DNA of 6,949 nucleotides from NCBI GenBank assembly GCA_963824985.1, contig CAWGRQ010000041.1, positions 1-6,949 on the forward strand. Reading direction: 5' to 3'. Origin of the DNA: JAFNAG01 sp963824985. GTDB taxonomy: Bacteria; Acidobacteriota; UBA6911. Below, one piece after another: positions 1 through 5,454 of this stretch. The position numbers and the translations under genes were made by a program. Each line of letters begins with the position of its first letter. The first letter of the stretch is position 1. Under the pieces are notes generated by a model, which worked only from the letters and a program-made list of their open reading frames with translations, did not search any database and had not been told where the DNA came from.

Positions 1-255
1 TGAACAGGTGCTGTTGAGCAGTGCCCGGGTTCATCCGGGCGCGATTGCTGGCAGCCGGATTTCAATTCCGATATCGCCGGCTCGAGCCCGCCCTGCGTCA
101 TGCACTGTCAGGCGGAAAGCCCGCAAATCCAGAGCTTTCGTGATGAGCGAATCCCGGCACGGTATACTGCCATTCATGGCTTTGCGAAAGAGGTTCATGA
201 ACGATGCGGGGTGACGGACCGCTTCACGGGCGCGAAATCGCGATATAATTTCACC
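1..255. other. Left-edge region without a recognisable gene
   Basis: No protein family could be recognised here. A plus-strand frame is open from base 2 to a TGA ending at 214, and a minus-strand ATG at 101 opens a frame that leaves the window at base 1. The minus frame could be the first 33 codons of a gene lying to the left, but it has no clear ribosome binding site and no familiar motif. A small GC-rich inverted repeat (GCCCGG at 23-28 with CCGGGC at 35-40, six-base loop) lies near the edge. The right end carries the promoter-like TATAAT described separately. Confidence 0.5.
244..249 (+). promoter_or_regulatory. Consensus -10 box of the glycosylase gene, suggesting a leaderless transcript
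   Basis: A perfect TATAAT lies at 244-249, with six bases between it and the ATG at 256. Bacterial transcription usually starts 6-8 bases after the -10 box, which would place the transcript start on or next to the A of this ATG. There is no Shine-Dalgarno sequence before the ATG. The -35 region around 221-227 (GCTTCAC) is weak. A leaderless mRNA is inferred; the hexamer and its spacing are seen directly. Confidence 0.5.
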
Positions 256-945
256 ATGTCCCTGCATGTGCCGGATCCCCGGCTGCGATTCGAACCGGAA
301 GCTCTCGGCCTGGTCGAGATGCCGAGGTCGTTCTATCTCCGCAACACCATCACGGTGGCGCGCGGCTTGATCGGCAGGTGGTTTGCGCGGCGCTACCAGG
401 GAGTCTGGTATGGCGGCCGCATCGTGGAGACGGAAGCCTACCTGGGCGCCCGGGATGCGGCGGCCCATTCCTGGCGGGGACGCCGCACCGCTCGCGTCGA
501 GCCGATGTACCTGGAGGGCGGCCATCTTTATGTGTTCTTTGTCTACGGCATGCACCATTGCGCCAACATCGTGACCCGGCGGGAAGGGATCGCAGAGGCG
601 GTGCTGCTGAGAGCGGCCGAGGGACCGCCGGATTCGGCCCGCACGCTCATGTCCGGGCCGGGTCGCCTGTGCATCGCGCTCGGTATCACCACCGCCATGA
701 GCGGAGTCGATCTGCTCGCCAGTGGCGACCTCTGCCTGTTTGCGCGCCCGCGGACCCGGCGGCCGAAGATCGCCGCATCCGCCCGCATCGGCGTGGACTA
801 TGCGGGCGAGGCGCGGCTGTGGCCCCTCCGATTTTTTGCTGTTGGATCTCCTGCGGTATCCGGCCCGGCGAGGATGCGCCATCATCAGGAAGATGGAGTT
901 GGCTCAATCTCCCCGGGCTATCGGCGCTCCTCGCGGTTCGCCTGA
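256..945 (+). CDS. mpg: DNA-3-methyladenine glycosylase (AAG/MPG family)
   Basis: This is a 229-residue monofunctional DNA glycosylase that excises alkylated purines such as 3-methyladenine in base excision repair. Matching the human AAG motifs by eye gives VETEAY at 57-62, with the general base at E60 and the pocket tyrosine at Y62, then H71, the intercalating Y97 in YGMHHCAN (97-104), N104 and R119. The human pocket residue Tyr159 corresponds to F94 here. The family usually ends near a 'RF..G.P.VSG' motif, seen at 192-203; about 26 extra residues of no known family follow. The ATG at 256 was chosen because family similarity begins just after it and a TATAAT sits immediately upstream. An in-frame ATG at 100 would add 52 unrelated residues. 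The 3' end overlaps the convergent VWA gene by 28 bp. Confidence 0.93.
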   Translation: MSLHVPDPRLRFEPEALGLVEMPRSFYLRNTITVARGLIGRWFARRYQGVWYGGRIVETEAYLGARDAAAHSWRGRRTARVEPMYLEGGHLYVFFVYGMHHCANIVTRREGIAEAVLLRAAEGPPDSARTLMSGPGRLCIALGITTAMSGVDLLASGDLCLFARPRTRRPKIAASARIGVDYAGEARLWPLRFFAVGSPAVSGPARMRHHQEDGVGSISPGYRRSSRFA

Positions 946-1904
946 TAGCTGCGTCGCGCACGCACTTCGAGGCCGTCGCGAGTCACGAATACGGCGAGCC
1001 GGTGCTGATTGCCGTCGAGGCGCGACGGATCCGGGTAAAAAGCAAGCAAGTACTGGTTGCGCAATTCCTCGGCCACGCGCGCGAAGGCTTTCTTGAAATC
1101 TGTCACTTCGCTCTGAAAAAACGATCCGGCAGACTCTTCTGCGACGCGCCGCAGCCCGGCTGCGGCAGCCTTCTTGTCAGCCTCCCAGCCGGCTGCTCCG
1201 GCCTGACCTTTCGGCAGCGACACCCCGAACAGTCTTTTCGCCAGTTCCCTCATGTCGACTGCGTAAAACACGGGATAAACCACAACCCCGGCGTCCGTTA
1301 CAGCCCGAATAGCATCGTCCGGCTTCGTCTGGCTGCCGAAATCCTGGCCATCGCTGAGCAGGATGATTGCCTTCCGATCCTGGCCGGAACGCATGTACTT
1401 TTCCACAACCTGCATGACGGCATCCCACATCCTGGACCCGACATAATTGCCGACGGCAGCGCTGCGGATCGCGCGCCGCAGATCCTCCTGCTCGGAGGTG
1501 AAGCGGCACAGCACATTGACCTCGGAATCGAAAGTCACGATCAGTGCCTGGTCCTGCGGCCGCAATTGTTCAAGGAATCCGGCGGCGGCCTTGCGGATGC
1601 GGTCGAGAACCGTTGTGGTGCTCTTGCTTGTGTCAAGCAGCAGTGCGATGCGGATCGGAGCCGAAGCAGTGGCGAAGAATGCCAGGGGCTGGCGGACGCC
1701 GTCATCATGGAGCGCGAAATCTTCCGGAAGCAGCCCCAGGACGCTTCCGCCCTGGCGGTCGCTGACGATCACCGGCACGTTGACCAGCGTCGTCTGCACA
1801 CGAATCCGGTCCAACACCGGCTGTTGCGACAGGGATGCGCTGTGCCCCGCCAGAAATCCGGCGGCCAACAAAAAAGCTCTTCGAAGTGCCGGGCCGATCC
1901 TCAT
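918..1904 (-). CDS. Secreted VWA-domain protein, acidobacterial VWFA-related type
   Basis: This 328-residue protein has a likely signal peptide: basic start MRIGPALRR, a hydrophobic stretch at about 10-20, and small residues before about residue 28. An N-terminal segment (about 33-78) with VNVPVIVSDRQGG and a 'GLLPEDFALHDDGV' motif precedes a VWA domain from about 85 to 290. The metal-binding site is visible as DTSKS at 91-95, Ser157 where Thr is usual (GSRMWDA, 156-162), and D185 in SDGQD. This arrangement is typical of the VWFA-related family abundant in Acidobacteria. The role is unknown; VWA domains usually mediate metal-dependent protein binding outside the membrane. No sortase motif, transmembrane tail or lipobox was seen. 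An alternative TTG start at 1940 has an AAGAGG (1952-1957) eleven bases upstream but would lengthen the signal peptide n-region by 12 residues. The ATG at 1904 has no clear SD. Its upstream region borders the MITE-like element. Confidence 0.88.
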   Translation of the reverse strand: MRIGPALRRAFLLAAGFLAGHSASLSQQPVLDRIRVQTTLVNVPVIVSDRQGGSVLGLLPEDFALHDDGVRQPLAFFATASAPIRIALLLDTSKSTTTVLDRIRKAAAGFLEQLRPQDQALIVTFDSEVNVLCRFTSEQEDLRRAIRSAAVGNYVGSRMWDAVMQVVEKYMRSGQDRKAIILLSDGQDFGSQTKPDDAIRAVTDAGVVVYPVFYAVDMRELAKRLFGVSLPKGQAGAAGWEADKKAAAAGLRRVAEESAGSFFQSEVTDFKKAFARVAEELRNQYLLAFYPDPSRLDGNQHRLAVFVTRDGLEVRARRSYQANREERR

Positions 1905-1958
1905 CTTGGGGATTATCGCGCCCGCAGCATGACGAATCAAGGCACAGTATGCCTCTTA

Positions 1959-1988
1959 GGGTTCGCGCGAAAATAAATTCACATTCTG
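1959..1988 (+). repeat. Left terminal inverted repeat of the MITE-like element
   Basis: This is the left arm of the 26/30 inverted repeat. It contains a 10-bp perfect palindrome, TTCGCGCGAA, at 1962-1971. The right arm lacks this palindrome because the equivalent bases differ. It lies directly upstream of the VWA gene on the minus strand and may supply part of that gene's promoter region. Confidence 0.8.
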
Positions 1989-1992
1989 GCGC

Positions 1993-2017
1993 GAGCACCG
2001 TCGCACCTGCGGTGCTC
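1993..2017. repeat. Hairpin inside the MITE-like element
   Basis: GAGCACCG at 1993-2000 is the exact reverse complement of CGGTGCTC at 2010-2017, giving an 8-bp GC-rich stem with a 9-base loop. No T-tract follows on either strand, so it is not a classical intrinsic terminator, although it could impede readthrough from leuD. Confidence 0.6.
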
Positions 2018-2020
2018 CTG

Positions 2021-2100
2021 GGGCGGGCAGATGCAAGGCGCCGCGACGCAGGCGATGTGGTGACATCGTCGAGGAGCGGCAACGCCGCAGATGCCCGCCC
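2021..2100. repeat. Long imperfect hairpin in the MITE-like element
   Basis: GGGCGGGCA at 2021-2029 pairs exactly with TGCCCGCCC at 2092-2100. Inside it, a short GGCG/CGCC pairing is possible, and an apical stem pairs CGATGT (2053-2058) with ACATCG (2063-2068) around a GGTG loop. The whole 80-bp segment can fold as one cruciform or RNA hairpin with internal loops. Such a strongly structured core is typical of MITEs and REP-like elements. Confidence 0.6.
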
Positions 2101-2189
2101 GCCGCCGCGCCCCGAAGGGCTGCAGCCTCTCCGATATCTGAATTCCTAAGCCCATCTTTAGGCACATTCCTCGGTTCCTCATGCTGCAG

Positions 2190-2219
2190 CAGAATGTGAA
2201 GTTATTTTTACGCGAGCCC
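2190..2219 (-). repeat. Right terminal inverted repeat of the MITE-like element
   Basis: This arm is the inverted partner of 1959-1988, differing at four of 30 positions. The next bases, TTA at 2220-2222, are both the putative target duplication and the reverse complement of the leuD stop codon TAA. Confidence 0.8.
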
Positions 2220-2744
2220 TTAGCGCTGCCGAAGGCGCTGGCGGGTGAATGCAATCAGGCCACCGGCCTTCATGATCGCCTGCCGTGCCGGGGGCAAAGG
2301 CTGAATATCATACCGCCTGCCTGTGGTGCGGTTATGGATGCCCTCGGCGGTGATCTCCAGCAGGTCTCCGGCCGAGGCCTCGATCCCGGGGCAGACGAGA
2401 ACCTGCAGGCCCAGGTTGATTGCATTTTGCAGAAAAATCCGGGCAAACCCGCGCGCAATGATGACCAGGTTATGGCCGCACAGGGCCGAAGCCGCCTGCT
2501 CTCGGGATGAGCCGCAGCCGAAATTCGTTCCTGCTACCAGGGCGCTCCCGGACGGCATGGATCCTCCCTTGAGGAGCCCTCGGAATTCGGGATCGTCGGC
2601 GAAGGCATATTGCGGCGTTTCGGCGGGGAGGACCGTCGCCATGAATCTCCCGGGGTAGATGGCATCTGTCGAAATATCATCCCGCATCGTTATGGCCACT
2701 CTGACCGCGCTGGACTGATTCCCGGTCGCTTGGGTTGCTGTCAT
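2220..2744 (-). CDS. leuD: LeuD/homoaconitase-type hydro-lyase small subunit
   Basis: This 174-residue protein is the swivel-domain subunit that pairs with the Fe-S large subunit next door to move a hydroxyl group on a 2-substituted malate, as in 3-isopropylmalate dehydratase, homoaconitase or a split aconitase. The family hallmarks are DDISTDAIYPGRF at 22-34 and the substrate-binding GTNFGCGSSREQA at 72-84. The length fits the short bacterial/archaeal class. The specificity loop that usually reads YLxx in archaeal-type enzymes is FMAT at 34-37 and has no arginine. An AGGAGG at 2750-2755 sits five bases before the ATG and overlaps the TAG stop of the large subunit, so translation is probably coupled. 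The stop codon coincides with the flank of the MITE-like element. The symbol reflects the family; the substrate is not proven. Confidence 0.88.
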   Translation of the reverse strand: MTATQATGNQSSAVRVAITMRDDISTDAIYPGRFMATVLPAETPQYAFADDPEFRGLLKGGSMPSGSALVAGTNFGCGSSREQAASALCGHNLVIIARGFARIFLQNAINLGLQVLVCPGIEASAGDLLEITAEGIHNRTTGRRYDIQPLPPARQAIMKAGGLIAFTRQRLRQR

Positions 2745-2749
2745 TTCCG

Positions 2750-2755
2750 CCTCCT
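2750..2755 (-). promoter_or_regulatory. Ribosome binding site of leuD overlapping the leuC stop codon
   Basis: On the minus strand the leuC stop TAG runs directly into GAGG, forming AGGAGG five bases before the leuD ATG. This perfect Shine-Dalgarno sequence fixes the leuD start at 2744 and supports stop-start translational coupling of the two subunits. Confidence 0.85.
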
Positions 2756-4034
2756 ATCTCGGATCCCGAATCATGCCGGCCAGCGCGCTGGCTGCCGCCA
2801 CCTCGGGAGAGCACAGGTACACTTCGGATTTCGGGTTGCCCATTCGTCCCAGAAAGTTCCGGTTGGTCGTCGAGAGGGCAACCTCGCCATCCGCCAGGGC
2901 ACCCTGATGGACACCCAGGCAGCAGCCGCAGCCTGGATTCATGACTACGGCGCCGGCCTCGATCAGGTCCGACAGATACCCCGCTCGCAACGCCTGTCGA
3001 TAGATGCGCCAAGATGCGGGGAACACCAGCATGCGGGTTCCGGTCGCCACTCTCTTCCCTTTAACGATGCGGGCTGCAGCGGCCAGATCATCCAGCCGCC
3101 CGTTGGTGCAGGAGCCGACCACCACCTGCTGAATCCTCGTGCCGGCAACGGCCTCCACGGGTTTGACGTTGTCTACGGCATGCGGACAGGCCACCTGGGG
3201 AGAAAGGGTCCCGGCGTCGACATCAAGGATCCGGCTGTAGGCCGCATCGGCATCCGGGACCACCATCGCGAGCTCATCGGTGACCCCGGTTTCGTCGCGC
3301 AGATAGCGGGTCGTCTCATCGTCGGCGGGGACGATCCCGGAGGTGGCGCCGGCCTCGACCGACATATTACACAGCACCAGGCGGCCCGAAGTGGGCATGG
3401 CCCGGATGGTCTCGCCATGGAACTCGATGACCATGAAGTTCGCCCCCTGAGCCGACAGCTTTCCGATCACGTGCAGGATCAGGTCCTTGGCTGATACGAA
3501 GGCGCCCAGCCGGCCGTTCACGTTCACTTTGATCGTGCCGGGCACCTCCAGGTTCAGCACCGTTCCCAGAGCCCAGACGCTGGCCATCTCGGTGGCGCCA
3601 ATTCCGAACGCGAACGCGCCCAGCGCCCCGTGAGTCGTGGTGTGGCTGTCCGTGCCGACGATCACAGCGCCGGGGCGCACATAACCGCTCTCGGGAAGAA
3701 CCTGATGGCAGATTCCCCCCTGATCCCCGCGGATATCGTGAAACTTCGCGATTCCGTGTTTCTCCACGAAGTCGCGCACCCGTTTCTGGTTGGTGGCAGT
3801 TTTGGCGCTCTCGGCCGGCACGCGATGGTCGAAAATAACGGCCACGCGCGTCGGGTCCCAGATCCGGGGCTCCAGGCCCGTCCCCTGATATATCTCCAGG
3901 AACTGGTTGATCACGAGCGCGCCATTTTCATGCGACATTGCCAGGTCTACAGCCGGCTCCAAAACCTCGCCGACTTTGACCTGCCGCTTGCCGGCCGCCC
4001 GGGCAAGAACTTTTTCGACCACGGTCATTCCCAT
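2754..4034 (-). CDS. leuC: LeuC/homoaconitase-type hydro-lyase large subunit
   Basis: This 426-residue catalytic subunit belongs to the aconitase superfamily and binds a [4Fe-4S] cluster that removes and re-adds water on the substrate. The expected cluster ligands are C309 in GSCTNGR and C369 and C372 in NPGCGCCLG; C371 is an extra cysteine between them. Other hallmarks are GTDSHTTTHGALGAFAFGIG (127-146) and STTNRNFLGRMG (388-399). At about 425 residues it matches the short class that includes archaeal and Thermus isopropylmalate and homoaconitate enzymes, rather than the roughly 465-residue proteobacterial LeuC. The start at 4034 follows a GGGGG tract and lies two bases after the dehydrogenase stop; an in-frame ATG at 4028 is an alternative. 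It is the middle gene of the three-gene operon. Family membership is secure; the choice between isopropylmalate, homocitrate and citrate is not. Confidence 0.92.
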   Translation of the reverse strand: MGMTVVEKVLARAAGKRQVKVGEVLEPAVDLAMSHENGALVINQFLEIYQGTGLEPRIWDPTRVAVIFDHRVPAESAKTATNQKRVRDFVEKHGIAKFHDIRGDQGGICHQVLPESGYVRPGAVIVGTDSHTTTHGALGAFAFGIGATEMASVWALGTVLNLEVPGTIKVNVNGRLGAFVSAKDLILHVIGKLSAQGANFMVIEFHGETIRAMPTSGRLVLCNMSVEAGATSGIVPADDETTRYLRDETGVTDELAMVVPDADAAYSRILDVDAGTLSPQVACPHAVDNVKPVEAVAGTRIQQVVVGSCTNGRLDDLAAAARIVKGKRVATGTRMLVFPASWRIYRQALRAGYLSDLIEAGAVVMNPGCGCCLGVHQGALADGEVALSTTNRNFLGRMGNPKSEVYLCSPEVAAASALAGMIRDPR

Positions 4035-4036
4035 AA

Positions 4037-5161
4037 TTACCCCCGAATCTTCAGTGCAATCGCGGCGGCCATATCCATCGTCGTGCTGCTGCCACCCATG
4101 TCATACGTGCGCACGTTCCCCTCGCGGATAACCTCCGCGACCGCATCCTCAAGACATGCGCCTTTTTCGGTCTCCCCCAGCCAGTCCAGCATCATTTTCA
4201 CGGCCAGGATGGTTGCGATCGGGTTCACTTTCTGCATCCCGGAATATTTCGGCGCCGAGCCATGGGTCGGCTCGAATACGGCCAGCCGCTCGCCGATGTT
4301 GCCGGAGCATCCGAATCCCAGACCGCCAACCATCTGTGCGCAAAGGTCCGAAATGATATCACCATAGAGATTCGGGGCAACCAGCACATCGTAGTTGAAC
4401 GGATTTTTCAGCAGCCACATCGTCATGGCGTCGATATTGGCTTCATCCATGGATATCTCGGGATAGTCCCGCGCCACGATCCTCGCCGTCTCGAGGAACA
4501 GGCCGTCGGTGGCGCGCACGACATTAGCTTTGTGCACGACGGTTACTCGTTTTCGCCGGAATTTCCGCGCATAGTCGAAGGCGGCCCGGACAATCCGTTC
4601 GGATCCCTTCCGGGTGTTGATTTTGCAGGATAGCGCGTACTGGTCGGGCGGCAGATCCTGGAACGCCCCGAAGGGTTTTGATATTCGGCCCAGCAGCGCG
4701 GCGAGATCAGCCGGCACCGGTGCGAATTCCACGCCGGAGTAGAGATCTTCCGTGTTCTCGCGGAACACGACCAGGTCGATCCCCTCTCTGTAATTCAGGG
4801 CATTCCCCGGGTAGGCCTTGCAGGGGCGGAAGCAGTTGTAAAGATCAAAGAGCTGGCGCATGCGGACGATCGGGGAACGATAGATCAGGCCTTTTCCTCG
4901 CAGTTCAGGCGCCAGCTCGGCTTCGGCAGCCTTGACCGGTTTGGAAGTGATGGCGCCGAAGAGCGCGGCATCCACCCTGCCGAGTAAGTCGATGGTGCGC
5001 TGCGGCAGAGGATCCGCCTCCTGCTGCCAGAATTCCCAGCCGATGTCTCCGTGAATGTATTCCGCGTCCAGCTGGAGCCGATCCAGCACCACTCGAGCCG
5101 CCTGCAGGACCTCATTCCCTATCCCGTCTCCCGGCAGCCAGGCAATCGTATATGCAGCCAT
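4037..5161 (-). CDS. Isocitrate/isopropylmalate family dehydrogenase
   Basis: This 374-residue enzyme oxidatively decarboxylates a 2-hydroxy acid, probably the product of the LeuCD-type hydro-lyase encoded downstream. Visible motifs are LPGDGIG (9-15), the substrate loop SPIVRMRQLFDLY (96-108), R112, FRENTEDLYSG (133-143), the catalytic lysine K211 in VVHKANV, NLYGDIISD (264-272, with D268 and D272) and the nucleotide loop GSAPKYSG (301-308). The FRENTED motif and the stretch between Y141 and K211 resemble isocitrate dehydrogenase more than LeuB. The loop keeps Ser96 and Arg102, equivalent to E. coli Icd Ser113 and Arg119, but has Ile98 where Icd has Asn115. Lys305 and Tyr306 match the NADP-type Icd signature, while the RTYDMGG end (351-357) resembles NAD enzymes. 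The ATG at 5161 was chosen because similarity begins there; an upstream extension to 5437 is not family-like. Confidence 0.88.
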   Translation of the reverse strand: MAAYTIAWLPGDGIGNEVLQAARVVLDRLQLDAEYIHGDIGWEFWQQEADPLPQRTIDLLGRVDAALFGAITSKPVKAAEAELAPELRGKGLIYRSPIVRMRQLFDLYNCFRPCKAYPGNALNYREGIDLVVFRENTEDLYSGVEFAPVPADLAALLGRISKPFGAFQDLPPDQYALSCKINTRKGSERIVRAAFDYARKFRRKRVTVVHKANVVRATDGLFLETARIVARDYPEISMDEANIDAMTMWLLKNPFNYDVLVAPNLYGDIISDLCAQMVGGLGFGCSGNIGERLAVFEPTHGSAPKYSGMQKVNPIATILAVKMMLDWLGETEKGACLEDAVAEVIREGNVRTYDMGGSSTTMDMAAAIALKIRG

Positions 5162-5220
5162 GATGCCCGCCCTTTCATTATGAATCAAATCCGTGGAGTC
5201 CGGTCCACACGCTGCGTTCC

Positions 5221-5232
5221 GATCCGCGGATC
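5221..5232. promoter_or_regulatory. 12-bp perfect palindrome, possible operator
   Basis: GATCCGCGGATC reads identically on both strands. It lies a few bases downstream of the inferred start of the leftward operon transcript, a place where repressors often bind. The regulator is unknown, and a 12-bp palindrome can occur by chance in GC-rich DNA. Confidence 0.3.
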
Positions 5233-5241
5233 GAGCCTCAA

Positions 5242-5271
5242 AGCATACAATGAAGAGCGGAGTTTTCTCAA
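5242..5271 (-). promoter_or_regulatory. Candidate sigma-70-type promoter of the dehydrogenase-leuC-leuD operon
   Basis: On the minus strand TTGAGA (5266-5271; five of six matches to TTGACA) is followed after 18 bases by TATGCT (5242-5247; four of six matches to TATAAT). Transcription would start near 5235 and give a leader of about 75 bases before the ATG at 5161. A second -10-like CATAAT lies at 5177-5182 but has no good -35. Confidence 0.4.
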
Positions 5272-5454
5272 CACCCAGCCGCAGCTTTCTGCGCCGGGGC
5301 CGTCCCGGGCGGAACCGGCAGGCAAAATCGCGCGCGCCGGAAATCGGGCAGGTCGAGTGGTGAATCGGAAGGACCTTCATAGAAGAAATGAAAAAGTTTC
5401 CCGCTTCTCTGGCACGGCGCATTTGCGCTATGATCATTGGGAGGCATCGTTGAC

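Larger units (their letters stand above)
1959..2219. mobile_element. MITE-like element with 30-bp terminal inverted repeats
   Basis: The 30 bases at 1959-1988 match the reverse complement of 2190-2219 at 26 positions. Both ends begin GGG in outward-to-inward reading and both share the inner tract TTCACATTCTG. The repeats are AT-rich in the middle, unlike the surrounding GC-rich DNA. A TTA lies directly outside each end (1956-1958 and 2220-2222), consistent with a 3-bp target duplication; TTAG or TA could also be the duplicated unit if the boundaries shift by one base. The 200-bp interior has no convincing coding sequence but contains hairpins. This is the structure of a non-autonomous miniature inverted-repeat transposable element. 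The parent family is unknown: IS5-type (targets such as TNA or YTAR) and TA-targeting IS630-type elements are both compatible. Confidence 0.75.

Noticed and set aside
23..40. GC-rich hairpin with GGGTTCATCC resembling a tRNA T-arm at the left edge
   Set aside because: The loop is too short for a T-loop, and no acceptor, anticodon or D-arm pairing could be found in the visible sequence.
832..837. T6 run as an intrinsic terminator
   Set aside because: It lies within the conserved end of the glycosylase coding sequence and is not preceded by a hairpin.
31..885. A long minus-strand open frame (284 codons) opposite the glycosylase gene
   Set aside because: It is antisense to a clearly conserved gene, has a low-complexity Arg/Ala/Gly/His-rich composition and shows no family motif. 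It is a GC-rich shadow frame.
378..1976. A 532-codon plus-strand open frame spanning the glycosylase and the antisense of the VWA gene
   Set aside because: It crosses two well-supported genes in the wrong frames and has no domain signature.
1956..2165. A 69-codon minus-strand open frame inside the MITE-like element
   Set aside because: It is encoded by palindromic repeat DNA, lacks a ribosome binding site and family motif, and ends inside the inverted repeat.
2610..3494. A 294-codon plus-strand frame opposite leuC and leuD
   Set aside because: It is antisense to conserved coding sequence and its translation resembles no family.
4037..5161. Firm naming of the dehydrogenase as leuB or homoisocitrate dehydrogenase
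   Set aside because: The substrate loop lacks the diagnostic residues of both families as far as I can align them, and the FRENTED region leans to isocitrate dehydrogenase, so only the superfamily is stated.
5410..5426. A sigma-54-like TGGCACG...TTGC before ppk2
   Set aside because: The spacing between the GG and GC elements is two bases too long (14 instead of 12), and sigma-54 is strict about this.
5162..5437. Extending the dehydrogenase start upstream to 5437
   Set aside because: The extra 92 residues are not family-like and run through the divergent promoter region. MAAYTIAWLPGDGIG at 5161 is the normal family N-terminus.
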